Shown piece by piece: positions 35,576 through 44,101 of a DNA stretch of 64,000 nt; within the stretch, counting starts at the first letter, position 1, and the number at the start of each line of letters is the position of its first letter. The notes under the pieces were generated by a model that did no database searches, was not told the origin of the DNA, and saw only the letters and a list, made by a program, of their open reading frames with translations. Source of the stretch: Pseudomonas entomophila (GTDB lineage: Bacteria; Pseudomonadota; Gammaproteobacteria; Pseudomonadales; Pseudomonadaceae); the NCBI RefSeq assembly GCF_013523165.1, contig NZ_JAAMQI010000003.1, positions 186,001 through 250,000 on the forward strand, in the 5' to 3' direction. The position numbers and the translations under genes were made by a program.

Positions 35576-36286
35576 CTAGTCACTGCTCGCCGAGGTGCAC
35601 AGCTGCCACCTCACGACGCTGACGCCCGGCTCCAGGCCGATGCGGCTCACCAGCGACTCGAGGCGCGCCGGCGCCCGGGGGCTGCCGACGATCTCGGCGC
35701 GCACCTCGGTGCAGGCAGGGTCCGACCCGGTTTCGCTGTGAAGCGCCTGCAGCCGCAGGCCTGGGTCGCTCAGCCCCTGGAGCATCAGGCTGCGCACGTG
35801 AATGTCTTCCCCCCTGCGGCATACCACGCGCAGGTCGAAGCGCTGTTCCTGCTCATGGGCCGGGAGGACGTCCTGACGGTCCAGGCGCTGCGCCAGCTCG
35901 CGCAGCAGGATGTTGGCGCACAGCACCATCAGGCTGCCCAGCAGGGCTTCGGTCAGCAGGCCCAGGCTGCACAGTACGCCGATGGCCGCCGTGCACCACA
36001 GTGTGGCGGCGGTGTTCAGGCCACGCACGTTGAGGCCATCGCGCATGATCACGCCGCCGCCGAGAAAACCGATCCCCGACACCACGTAGGCCGCGACGCG
36101 CGAGGCATCACTGGGCACCATGCCCGGCACGGCCTGGGTGAACAGGACGAACAGGCAGGCGCCGGTGCTGACCAGGGCATTGGTGCGCAGGCCGGTGAGG
36201 CGCTGACGCAGTTGACGTTCGGCGCCGATCAGCGCCCCCAGGACCAGGGCCGCGCCGACGCGCAGCAGAAAGAGCTTCCACTCCAT
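35576..36286 (-). CDS. mgtC: MgtC/SapB family membrane protein
   Basis: The 236-residue protein has an N-terminal hydrophobic domain of four or five helices with the family motifs RVGAALVLGALIGAERQ, GLRTNALVSTGACLFV, GIGFLGGGVIMRDG, VRGLNTAATLWCTAAIGV, and a C-terminal ACT-like cytoplasmic domain (about 155-236). In pathogens MgtC modulates the F-type ATP synthase and supports growth at low Mg2+; here the role is inferred only by family. ATG 36286 (MEWKLFLLRVG) is chosen over upstream codons lacking homology. I see no recognisable Mg riboswitch in the leader. Confidence 0.88.
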   Translation of the reverse strand: MEWKLFLLRVGAALVLGALIGAERQLRQRLTGLRTNALVSTGACLFVLFTQAVPGMVPSDASRVAAYVVSGIGFLGGGVIMRDGLNVRGLNTAATLWCTAAIGVLCSLGLLTEALLGSLMVLCANILLRELAQRLDRQDVLPAHEQEQRFDLRVVCRRGEDIHVRSLMLQGLSDPGLRLQALHSETGSDPACTEVRAEIVGSPRAPARLESLVSRIGLEPGVSVVRWQLCTSASSD

Positions 36287-36693
36287 GATGGACCTCACGT
36301 GCGGGCGATCCCGCGCAGGCATCGCCGTGGACGATGCGATCGTTGATGAACGCGCGAGAGGTCGAACGCCCTCTACCGGATGAGGTGAGGGGGCAGGGTG
36401 CAAGCGTCGGCCAGGTCGGCCGATGACGCCCCCGTCTCGTTCAGACGGGTGACGGGTGGCAGGCTGGCCTGGCGGGCGGTGCGGACCTGTCGCACGCGAG
36501 GGGGGTGACTGTCCGATACGAACTGTCCAATACAGGCTCCTTGTGGCTCGATACAGAGGCGGCGCGGACGATAAAGAACGTCTGGAAATCGGTCAAGTCG
36601 TGAAACATGACAAAGATTTACCGCAACCGAAGGACGCAGGCCGAACCGGCAATGCTACCCTTGGCGTTTTCGCCGCTCATTCACGGACCGTCC
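36287..36693. other. Intergenic region upstream of MgtC and the CrtZ-like gene
   Basis: A 407-base divergent region. Apart from the paired direct repeat at 36508-36533 I see no gene, RNA or hairpin of note. An in-frame ATG at 36652 could lengthen the CrtZ-like protein by 14 residues. Confidence 0.5.
36508..36533 (+). promoter_or_regulatory. Direct repeat ACTGTCCRATAC x2, candidate MocR-type operator
   Basis: ACTGTCCGATAC (36508) and ACTGTCCAATAC (36522) are spaced exactly 14 bases apart, 11 of 12 positions identical. Two head-to-tail sites at this spacing resemble operators of MocR-subfamily (GntR/aminotransferase) regulators. It is about 160 bases upstream of the CrtZ-like start. No MocR gene is in the window. 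Confidence 0.45.
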
Positions 36694-37215
36694 ATGCTGT
36701 TCAACCTCGCCGTGCTGCTGGGCACCCTCGTGGCCATGGAGGGCGTCGGCACGCTGGCCCACAAGCACGTCATGCACGGCTGGGGCTGGTGGCTGCATCG
36801 CTCGCATCACCGGCCCCAGCTGGGCATGCTCGAGCCCAATGACCTGTACCTGCTGGCCCTGGCCCTGATCGCCAGTGGCCTGATGCTACTGGGCCGGGCG
36901 GGCCATCCTGCGTTGCAGTGGGTCGGGCTGGGCGTGGCCGGGTACGGCGTGCTCTATGTCGTCTTCCACGACGGGCTGTTCCACCGGCACTGGCCGCGCC
37001 GCCTGCTGCCCCTGAACGGCTACCTGCGTCGGTTGCACCTGGCGCATCGGCTGCACCACCGTGGCCAGGTGCATGGCAAGGGCGTGTCGTTCGGCTTCTT
37101 CTACGCGCCACCGTTGGCCGTCTTGCGGCGTCATCTCAGGGAGCAGCGCCGCGCTGCGCACGCTGCAACGTCGGTGCCCGAGCGGCGGGCATCGGCAGAG
37201 CGCCTCGTGCGCTAG
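36694..37215 (+). CDS. CrtZ-type beta-carotene hydroxylase/fatty acid hydroxylase family protein
   Basis: A 173-residue membrane protein from ATG 36694; the length equals that of CrtZ enzymes. It carries the four His clusters of the family: HKHVMH (after MEGVGTLA), HRSHH, HDGLFH and HRLHH. These bind the di-iron centre. CrtZ adds 3-hydroxyl groups to beta-ionone rings, giving zeaxanthin. No other carotenoid gene (crtE, B, I, Y) is in the window, so the substrate may be something else, for example a lipid. The stop TAG shares CTAG with the convergent GST gene. A paired direct repeat lies upstream. Confidence 0.8.
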   Translation: MLFNLAVLLGTLVAMEGVGTLAHKHVMHGWGWWLHRSHHRPQLGMLEPNDLYLLALALIASGLMLLGRAGHPALQWVGLGVAGYGVLYVVFHDGLFHRHWPRRLLPLNGYLRRLHLAHRLHHRGQVHGKGVSFGFFYAPPLAVLRRHLREQRRAAHAATSVPERRASAERLVR

Positions 37216-37802
37216 ACCATGAACGGCCGCGTGCCCTGAAAGGACGGGCGTTGCCCGAGCGCTGTGCACAAGGCCGTCAGCCTGGGGACGGCCGGCACCC
37301 AGGCAGCATCGTCGAAACGAAACCGCACCGCCTCGAGCAGGACCACGACCACGGTCTGCAGCAGGCTGGGCGTACCGCCCTCGAACGGCGCGGGTGGTTG
37401 CGCCTCGAGACGGCGCAAAGCCTCGGCCAACCCGTCGCGTCGCCGCAGCCCTACGGGCGATTCATCGAAATCTGCCCGCGAGCGTCGGCCGATGATGAGG
37501 GAGGCAAACGCCTCCAGGGCCACGAAGGCCATGGCGGTCTGGGCCGTCTCGTTGGCCGAGACCGGCGGCAGGGCACATTCAGGGTAGGCAGATTCGAGAT
37601 ACTGCACGATCATCAGGCTGTGACTGATGGCGACGCCTTGGTCGATCAGCACCGGCACCTTGCAGGCCGGGTTAGCCTCACGCAGGGCCGGCGGCGGTGA
37701 CCATGGGTCGACCATGATCGCTTCGTGCGCAAGCTGCTTTTCTTGCAGCAGGATGCGCACGATGCGCGCAAAAGGCGAGGTGGAGCTGATGAACAGGTGC
37801 AT
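37212..37802 (-). CDS. Glutathione S-transferase family protein
   Basis: A 196-residue protein beginning ATG 37802 (MHLFISSTSPFARIVRILL). The N-terminal thioredoxin-like domain has the SPFARIVR motif (Ser in the catalytic position) and the cis-Pro region KVPVLI, followed by SHSLMIVQYLE that binds the gamma-glutamyl moiety; the C-terminal helical domain starts near residue 85. It resembles YibF-like GSTs. Substrate unknown. The start is preferred over a longer frame because the fold begins here. It converges on the CrtZ-like gene, sharing the CTAG of both stops. Confidence 0.88.
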   Translation of the reverse strand: MHLFISSTSPFARIVRILLQEKQLAHEAIMVDPWSPPPALREANPACKVPVLIDQGVAISHSLMIVQYLESAYPECALPPVSANETAQTAMAFVALEAFASLIIGRRSRADFDESPVGLRRRDGLAEALRRLEAQPPAPFEGGTPSLLQTVVVVLLEAVRFRFDDAAWVPAVPRLTALCTALGQRPSFQGTRPFMV

Positions 37803-37985
37803 GGAAGGCAGGCCAGGGCATTGGAAGCGGGTCGCCATCATCCAGAGCCTGTCCCGGTGTGTAAACCCATGTCGTGCGTGCTGGGTCATCCTGTCGCACG
37901 TAGACCTTCAGGGCGCCCTCGAGGCCAGTGTTCGCAACACAAGCGCGGGAGTATCGTGGGCGCTTTCCTGACACGCGAGCCTTCC

Positions 37986-38078
37986 ATGCCTGACGCGAAA
38001 CCAGAGGTCTTCCTGCGCTACACCCGCCCACAGGCGGTGTGGCTGATCCAGTCCGTGCCTGGCAGGCCGGTGCGATGA
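37986..38078 (+). CDS. 30-codon ORF overlapping the AEC transporter start
   Basis: ATG 37986 opens a frame of 30 residues (MPDAKPEVFLRYTRPQAVWL and ten more) whose TGA overlaps the ATG of the AEC transporter (ATGA). No clear ribosome site precedes it. It might be a leader peptide that couples translation, a small protein, or the remnant of a lost gene. No family recognised. Confidence 0.35.
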   Translation: MPDAKPEVFLRYTRPQAVWLIQSVPGRPVR

Positions 38079-39001
38079 CTGGCGTGCTGATCCTGGCGCT
38101 GGTGCCGGTCGCCTTGCTGATCGCCCTGGGCGTCGCCTTGCGCCGCAGCGGCTGGATCGCCGAGGCCTTCTGGCCCCAGGCCGAAAAGCTCGGCTACTAC
38201 GTGCTGCTGCCGGCGCTGCTCTTCCATGGCCTGGCCACGGCGCGGCTGGAGGCGGTGCCGGTCGAGCGCCTGATGGGCGTGCTGGTGATCGCCACCACAC
38301 TGGTCGCGCTGGTGCTGTGGGCGGCGCGTCGGCGCCTGCCCTTCGACGACCCAGGCTTCACCTCCGTCTTCCAGGGCGGCGTACGCTTCAACAACTACGT
38401 CGGCGTCTCGGCCGCCGTCGGGCTGTTCGGGGCGCACGGCATCGCCCTGGCTGCGGTCGCCAACGCTGCCATCGTACCGACGGTGAACATCCTTTGCGTG
38501 CTGGTCTTCGCCCGCTATGGCGTCGGCGGGCGGGCCACCTGGCGAGGCGTGCTCAAGCAGCTGGCGCTGAACCCGCTGTTGCTCGCCTGTGCCCTGGGGG
38601 GCGCGTTCAGGCTGGTCGAGGCGCCACTGCCACCGGGCCTGGAACCGGCGCTCAAGGCACTGGGGCAGGCCTCCTTGCCGCTGGGCTTGCTGTGCATCGG
38701 CGCGGCATTGAACCTCAGTGCCGTCAGGCAATGGCTGACGCCGATCGCCGTGTCTTGCGGGTTCAAGTTCCTGCTGATGCCGGTGGTGACCGTCGTGTTG
38801 TGTCGGCTGCTCGGGCTCGAGGGCGATGCGGCGATGGCTGCACTGGTGTTCCAGGCGCTGCCCACGGCGTCCTCGGCCTACATCATGGCGCGTCAGCTCG
38901 GTGGCGATGCGCCGCTGATGGCCGGGATCATCGCCGGGCAGACGCTGCTCGCGGCACTGGCATTGCCTGCGGTGATGGCCGTTGCCTCCCGCGTGATATG
39001 A
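38075..39001 (+). CDS. AEC-family permease (auxin efflux carrier-like)
   Basis: A 308-residue inner-membrane protein with about ten helices, in two halves of five. Family marks include ALGVALRRSGWIAEAFWP, LGYYVLLPALLFHGLA, GGVRFNNYVGVSAAVGLFG (the Asn-rich crossing) and PLGLLCIGAALNL, ending in LPTASSAYIMARQLGGDA. Bacterial AEC proteins move small carboxylates such as malate or malonate; the substrate here is not evident. ATG 38075 overlaps a 30-codon ORF. It is followed by a quinone oxidoreductase gene 91 bases downstream on the same strand. Confidence 0.88.
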   Translation: MTGVLILALVPVALLIALGVALRRSGWIAEAFWPQAEKLGYYVLLPALLFHGLATARLEAVPVERLMGVLVIATTLVALVLWAARRRLPFDDPGFTSVFQGGVRFNNYVGVSAAVGLFGAHGIALAAVANAAIVPTVNILCVLVFARYGVGGRATWRGVLKQLALNPLLLACALGGAFRLVEAPLPPGLEPALKALGQASLPLGLLCIGAALNLSAVRQWLTPIAVSCGFKFLLMPVVTVVLCRLLGLEGDAAMAALVFQALPTASSAYIMARQLGGDAPLMAGIIAGQTLLAALALPAVMAVASRVI

Positions 39002-39092
39002 GCCCCTGTGCAGGTCGGGCGCCGCGCCGGGCGGAACGCCTCGCGCATGCGGTCGGTCCATTGCACATCCTTTCACCGTCAGGAGAGTCATC

Positions 39093-40118
39093 ATGTCCTA
39101 CCCCGAGCGCATGCGCCGCGTCGAGATCGATCACCCAGGCGGGCCGGAAGTCCTTACGCTGACCGACGCCGACACGCCCGCGCCCCAGGCGAACGAAGTG
39201 CTGATCCGCGTGCACGCCGCCGGCATCAACCGCCCGGACGTGCTGCAGCGTGCCGGCGCTTACCCGATGAAGCCTGGCATGAGCCCGTCGCCGGGGCTGG
39301 AAGTGGCTGGCGAAGTGGTCGCCGTCGGGCCTGACGCTTCGCGGTTCAAGGTCGGCGACGCGGTATGCGCGCTGACCAATGGCGGTGGCTACGCCGAGTA
39401 CTGCACCGTCGTCGAGACGCAGGTACTGCCCGTACCGGCCGGCGTGAGCATGATCGAGGCCGCGGCGATCCCGGAGACCTTCTTCACCGTCTGGGCCAAC
39501 CTGTTCCAGCTGGGCCAGGCCCGCAAGGGCGAGACGGTGCTGGTGCACGGCGGCACCAGCGGCATCGGCACCACTGCGCTGATGCTCTGCGACGCGCTCG
39601 GGGTGAAGGCGTTCTCCACGGCCGGCAGCGAGACCAAGTGCGAGCGCATCCGCGCGCTGGGCGCCGAGGCCATCAATTACCACGAGGTGGACTTCGCCGA
39701 CGCCATCGCCACCGCGACCCAGGACAAGGGCGTGGATGCGATCCTCGACATCATGGGCGGCAGCTACTTCGAGCGTAACGTGGCCGCCTTGGCGCGGCGT
39801 GGGCGACTGGTGATCATCGGCACCCTGGGGGGCGACACGATCGACGGGTTCAAGCTGATGAAACTGCTCGACAAGCAGGCCCAGGTGACCGGCTCGATGA
39901 TGCGTTCACGCAGCGCCGAGGAAAAGGCGGCCATCGCCCAGAGCCTGGAGGCGCACGTCTGGCCCTTGCTGGCCCAGGGGCGCTGTCTGCCGATCATCGA
40001 TCAGGTGTTCGCCCTGGGCGAAGCGAGCCAGGCGCATGCACGCATGGAGGAAGGCTCGCATATCGGCAAGATCGTGCTCGAGGTGATCAAGGACGGCACA
40101 GGCCACGCGCAAGTCTGA
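39093..40118 (+). CDS. NAD(P)H:quinone oxidoreductase, zinc-independent MDR family (PIG3-like)
   Basis: A 341-residue medium-chain reductase. The GroES-like domain (NEVLIRVHAAGINRPDVLQR, PGLEVAGEVVAVG) lacks the catalytic zinc cysteines, and the Rossmann domain has GGTSGIGTTALMLCDALG for NADPH binding. The LQRAGAYP stretch and the C-terminal SHIGKIVLEV place it in the PIG3/TP53I3 type of quinone reductase. It would reduce quinones or alkenals in the cytoplasm. An AGGAG lies at the right distance from ATG 39093. REP and tandem repeats follow the stop. Confidence 0.92.
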   Translation: MSYPERMRRVEIDHPGGPEVLTLTDADTPAPQANEVLIRVHAAGINRPDVLQRAGAYPMKPGMSPSPGLEVAGEVVAVGPDASRFKVGDAVCALTNGGGYAEYCTVVETQVLPVPAGVSMIEAAAIPETFFTVWANLFQLGQARKGETVLVHGGTSGIGTTALMLCDALGVKAFSTAGSETKCERIRALGAEAINYHEVDFADAIATATQDKGVDAILDIMGGSYFERNVAALARRGRLVIIGTLGGDTIDGFKLMKLLDKQAQVTGSMMRSRSAEEKAAIAQSLEAHVWPLLAQGRCLPIIDQVFALGEASQAHARMEEGSHIGKIVLEVIKDGTGHAQV

Positions 40119-40551
40119 CCGAGGGCAGGGGGCGTACACTGTGGCTTGGATACATCGAGGACTGCCGTCACACCTGCAGTCACACCCCAGGATTACGGAC
40201 CGTCGTGTCACGGGAGTCCGCCTGCCGCCCCCCGGTACTGCGCTGTCGTGCAGAGACCCTGGCGAGCGCCAGTAGGGCTCCACGGCTGTGAATCATCAGC
40301 AGGCCAAGCACTGGCCTGCTGAATTCAGGCGGATGTACCGGCCCTGTCGCGGGCAAGCCCGCTCCCACAGGGTTCGTCAGTAGGCTGATACCAAGCAGTT
40401 GCCTGAAATGAGGGGTTCGTCAGTAGGCTGATGTCAGGCAGTTGCCTGAAATGAGGGCCAGTGGGAGCGGGCTTGCCCGCGATGGCGCCCGTGCAGCCTC
40501 CGCTGCCCTCGCTGTAGGCACTAACCCCTCACACGTACGCCCCCGCACCCC
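40119..40551. other. Intergenic region with REP pair and tandem repeat
   Basis: A 433-base convergent gap between the oxidoreductase and the DnaJ gene. It contains one composite repeat block (40340-40486) and no gene. Confidence 0.7.
40340..40486. repeat. BIME-like block: two inverted REPs enclosing a 43-bp tandem repeat
   Basis: Left REP (40340-40372) holds GCGGGCAAGCCCGCTCCCAC; right REP (40459-40486) is its inverted copy, GTGGGAGCGGGCTTGCCCGC. Between them a 43-base unit starting GGTTCGTCAGTAGGCTGAT and ending CAGTTGCCTGAAATGAGG occurs twice (40371-40413 and 40414-40456), differing at only three positions. The unit is not itself REP-like. Confidence 0.85.
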
Positions 40552-41898
40552 TCAGAACTCATCCTTCGGCAAGTCGAACACCTGCACGTTGCCCCCTTTG
40601 ACCCGGCTCAACGTCAGGGTCAGGGTGCTGTACTCAATGCCGCGTTCGGTCTTCTTCTCGGTCAACGTCATCGCCTGCGAGCGGGAGCGTTGGCCGGTGC
40701 GCAGATCCTGGTAGCGCACATCGTATCGACCCGGTTGCACGTTCTTCATGGTGAACGTGCCGTGGGCGGGTACGTAGATCTGGCGGGCCGTGCGCGGCGT
40801 GGCGCCGGCCAGCGAGACCAGTTTGACCAGCATGTCGGCATCGTTGGCACCATTGTCGATGGTGACTTGGCAATACCCGGCCGTTCGTGTCTGCGCTTCG
40901 CCCTTGAGGTAGCCGGCGCCTTGGGGCCATGGCTGACCGTTCGGCGCCCGTTGGGGCATGGTGTAGGCCGGTTGCGCCGGCAGGCCGAGCGACAGCTGGG
41001 GCGTGACGGCCGGCACCTGGACCGAATACTGATCGTTGGCGTCAGGCGCAGCCTTGGGGGTGTCGAACACCGTCGTCGCCAGGACGTAGCTGAGGGCGGC
41101 GATCCCCAGGCCCATGGCCGTGGCATGGATCGGGAACAGCGGGTTGAGGATCCGCCAGCTGTTCTTCAGCGGCGCTGCCGGGGCCGCCGGCTTCAAGGCG
41201 TCGAGAAAGGTCGTGAGCCGGATGCGCAGGTCGTCGCGCTCGTGCATCAACCCGGTCTGGCGCGACGTCGGGCGGATCTTCGCACAGAACTTCAGCGCGT
41301 CGCTGGCCACTGCATAGGCGATGTCGTGCCGGCCCTTGGTCTGGAAGTAGTTGGCCTGATAGGCCAGCAACCGGGCGTTGTCCAGCGCGGGCTGATCGCC
41401 ACCGAGCATGTTCTCGAACAACGCCTGCAGCGAGTACATCGGCCCCCACGGCACCGCCCACCAGCCCAGCAGCCACGTGGTGGCCGAGGCCTTGAGCGCC
41501 AGGCGTCGGGCGCAATCGCTGCAGAAGATGCCCGCGACCGGCTTGCGCATCGTCAGCAGCAGAAAGCTCCTGACCGAACGCAGCACGACCACGCGCGGCT
41601 GCGCCGAGACCTTGGCGCAACGCGAGCAGCGCACGGGCTCGGGCCTGACCGAGCGTGGCGCCTTGGGCGCCTGCCGCTGTGGGCCACGGGCGTCGTAGGC
41701 GGCGCGGGCGACAGGGTCGGACAGGGTCGCGAAGGCGTCGTTGAGGGTCTGGAACTGAGGTGTGGTGTCTTGCCCGGGATTGCGGTCCGGGTGCAGGGCC
41801 ATGGCCTGTCGGCGATACGCGGTCTTGATGTCTTGCGGTGTAGCACCCGGTTGCAACCCGAGCAGTTGGTAGTAACCCAGAGGGTCATTGGCGCTCAT
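40552..41898 (-). CDS. DnaJ-domain protein with zinc-ribbon and membrane segment
   Basis: A 448-residue protein. The N-terminal J domain (about 6-70) has the HPD tripeptide at 36-38 and would stimulate an Hsp70. A treble-cleft-like region with CSRC and CSDC follows (about 90-130), then helices, one hydrophobic segment (about 262-282) and a C-terminal beta-rich domain (about 330-448, PAHGTFTMKNVQPGRYDVRY) likely on the other side of the membrane. I do not know the family beyond the J domain; membrane J-proteins usually recruit DnaK to a specific client. ATG 41898. It lies convergent with the oxidoreductase and upstream of a chemoreceptor. Confidence 0.8.
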   Translation of the reverse strand: MSANDPLGYYQLLGLQPGATPQDIKTAYRRQAMALHPDRNPGQDTTPQFQTLNDAFATLSDPVARAAYDARGPQRQAPKAPRSVRPEPVRCSRCAKVSAQPRVVVLRSVRSFLLLTMRKPVAGIFCSDCARRLALKASATTWLLGWWAVPWGPMYSLQALFENMLGGDQPALDNARLLAYQANYFQTKGRHDIAYAVASDALKFCAKIRPTSRQTGLMHERDDLRIRLTTFLDALKPAAPAAPLKNSWRILNPLFPIHATAMGLGIAALSYVLATTVFDTPKAAPDANDQYSVQVPAVTPQLSLGLPAQPAYTMPQRAPNGQPWPQGAGYLKGEAQTRTAGYCQVTIDNGANDADMLVKLVSLAGATPRTARQIYVPAHGTFTMKNVQPGRYDVRYQDLRTGQRSRSQAMTLTEKKTERGIEYSTLTLTLSRVKGGNVQVFDLPKDEF

Positions 41899-42015
41899 TC
41901 ACCGTCCCATTACGCTGTGCGTCGACTGCCTATTCTACTGCAATGCGGCCAGGGCAGCGCGTACCGGCCGGCGCCTGGCCCGGTGCATCGGCGGGCCAGG
42001 GCGTCGATCCTGCGC

Positions 42016-43656
42016 TTACCGGACCTTGAACATCGCGACTTTTTCAGTCAGTCGATCGGCCAGTTCGGTCAATTCTTGACTGGCGGAGGCGACCTGCCGC
42101 GAACCACTGGCCGATTGCACCGTCGAGCCGTGAATCCGGTTGAGGTTCTGCGCCACGTCCTCGGCCACAGCGCTCTGCTGCACGGCAGCGCTGGCGATCT
42201 GTGCGTTCATCGCGTTCAGGGCGCCGACTTCCTGGCTGATGCGCGCCAGGGCCTGCTGCGCATCGCGGGTCTGGGTGACCGTCGAGTCCGCCAGCTCGCA
42301 GCTGCTGCGCATGGTCCGGCTGGCGGTTTCGGTGCCACTCTGCAAGGCGCTGATCATCTCGCGAATCTCTTCGGTCGATTGCTGCGTACGGTTGGCCAGC
42401 GAGCGTACCTCGTCGGCCACCACGGCGAAGCCGCGTCCGTGCTCACCGGCGCGCGCCGCTTCGATCGCCGCATTCAAGGCCAGCAGGTTGGTCTGCGAGG
42501 CGATCGAGTTGATCACGTCGATGACCGTCTCGATCCGCTCGCCCTGGCGCGAGACCTGCTCCACGGTCTCGGTGGTGTCGGCCAGCGTCGTGGCCAGTTG
42601 TTCGATGGCCGTGGTGGTGCCTGCCACCAGACGGTTGCCCTGTTCGACTTCCTGGTCTGCCTGGCGCGTCGCCTCGGCAGCCTGGGCGGCGTAGCCAGAG
42701 ACTTCGTTGACCGTGGCGGCCATCTGCGCGATGGCTGTGGCCACTTGCTCGGTCTCGTGGGTCTGCAGGCCGATCTGCTCGTTGTTGGCGCTGGAGGTCT
42801 GCGACAGCTGGCCGGAGGAGCGGTTGACGTCCTGGGCGGCGAGGCGAACCTGGGCGATGGTGTCGGCCAGACGGTCCTGGGCAGTCTTGAGCACGCCCAT
42901 GACGCTGTTGGGGTAACGCGTGACGAGCGGCTGGCACAGGTCACCCGCGGCCAGCCGTTCGATGGCCTGGCCGACCTCGGTCGGCTCGGCGCCCAGGGTT
43001 GCCCGGACGAAGCGCATGATCACCATCGCCAGCAGGACGCTGAGGACCAGCGCCACGCCGGTCGCCCCGAGCATCAGCCCACGGAATTGGCTGGCGGTGG
43101 CCTGCACGTCGGCCAGCTGCTGCTTGATCGATGCTTCCTCATGGTCGATCAGCGCGTTCACCCGGTCGAGCCATTCGCTGTAGTCGCCCGACGTCTCGCG
43201 CAGCAGCAAGGCCTGAGCACCCGCGATGTCGCCGGCCCGGCGCAGATCGAGCACGGCCTTGGACGAGGCGAGGGTACGCGCCTCGATCGCCTTGATGGCG
43301 TGCAGCAGCTGCTGCTCCTGGGGCGACACGCCGCGCGCGGCAAAAAGCTGGTCCATGGGGCCGGCGGACTCGGTGTAGGCGTTCTCCAAAGCGGTCATTT
43401 CGTTCAGGTGGCGCGCCAGGTCGCGGTCGTTGTCGACCAGCACGGCATCGCGGATGGCGATCGCCCGGTTGTGCACGCTGCCACGGAAGTTGATCGCGTA
43501 ACGCTGGATCTTGGCCGCGTTTTCACTGACATGCTCCAGCGTCGAATCGATGAAGCCGACCCGTTGGATACCGACGGCGGTAACCAGAACGAGCAGCGAG
43601 ACGATGGCGGCGAAGCCAAGGCCGATACGGGTGGCGAGGGGGAGTGATCTGTTCAT
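42016..43656 (-). CDS. Transmembrane methyl-accepting chemotaxis protein
   Basis: A 546-residue receptor: helix 1 (about 12-30), a four-helix-bundle periplasmic domain (about 32-190), helix 2 (about 193-214), HAMP (about 216-268) and the cytoplasmic signalling domain. The tip is canonical: [20 protein letters not shown], then [20 protein letters not shown]. The 4HB sensor type commonly recognises organic acids, amino acids or aromatic compounds, but the ligand is not predictable. ATG 43656 ([20 protein letters not shown]) is preferred over an upstream start. It has no che genes beside it, as is usual for dispersed Pseudomonas receptors. Confidence 0.93.
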   Translation of the reverse strand: MNRSLPLATRIGLGFAAIVSLLVLVTAVGIQRVGFIDSTLEHVSENAAKIQRYAINFRGSVHNRAIAIRDAVLVDNDRDLARHLNEMTALENAYTESAGPMDQLFAARGVSPQEQQLLHAIKAIEARTLASSKAVLDLRRAGDIAGAQALLLRETSGDYSEWLDRVNALIDHEEASIKQQLADVQATASQFRGLMLGATGVALVLSVLLAMVIMRFVRATLGAEPTEVGQAIERLAAGDLCQPLVTRYPNSVMGVLKTAQDRLADTIAQVRLAAQDVNRSSGQLSQTSSANNEQIGLQTHETEQVATAIAQMAATVNEVSGYAAQAAEATRQADQEVEQGNRLVAGTTTAIEQLATTLADTTETVEQVSRQGERIETVIDVINSIASQTNLLALNAAIEAARAGEHGRGFAVVADEVRSLANRTQQSTEEIREMISALQSGTETASRTMRSSCELADSTVTQTRDAQQALARISQEVGALNAMNAQIASAAVQQSAVAEDVAQNLNRIHGSTVQSASGSRQVASASQELTELADRLTEKVAMFKVR

Positions 43657-44101
43657 GCCTGGAAAACCTGAGGGACTTTTGAAGGTGCCGGGCCGAGAAA
43701 TGGCAAAAAGCCAGATAATGGCAAAGCGATAGTACTTAGTGACCATGCCGCGCGCGAATTGATCCTTCGCACTATGGCGATAAAGGAAGGCTATGTAGAG
43801 AAAGGTGAGGGGGAAAACAGGGCCTGGATCTGAAGCGGCAGTTCGCTCATGGAGGGCTGTGCAACAGCTTTGAGTGGGGCGCTATCAACACAGGCTTTTC
43901 TGATACGCGGAATCGCTGGTTTTATGGCCCCTGCGGGCCCAATCGCGGCACGGGGGCCGCTCCCACTGGTGACCGCGATAGCCTGCAACCCCGCGGTGTG
44001 ACTACAGGTGAGTGGCCCCCTGCCGGGGCGCCGGACCGGCCGCGATTGGGTCTGAAAGGCCCATACAGATACTGCGCAAGCTTACCTGCGACGGAACCTG
44101 T
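43657..44101. other. Intergenic region with REP-like inverted pair
   Basis: A 445-base stretch between the chemoreceptor and the ABC permease. The first 200 bases hold the chemoreceptor promoter; the rest holds a divergent REP-like pair (43938-44050). No gene is supported. Confidence 0.6.
43938..44050. repeat. REP-like inverted pair
   Basis: CCCAATCGCGGC (43938-43949) and GCCGCGATTGGG (44039-44050) are perfect inverted copies 89 bases apart. The left one is followed by GGCCGCTCCCACTGGTG, a diverged REP tail; the right side carries GTGAGTGGCCCCCTG. It is a degenerate BIME of another REP subtype. Confidence 0.65.

Noticed and set aside
40690..43647. A 985-codon plus-strand open frame
   Set aside because: It spans antisense to both the DnaJ and chemoreceptor genes and the gap between them, which no real gene would do; both minus-strand proteins have clear domains.
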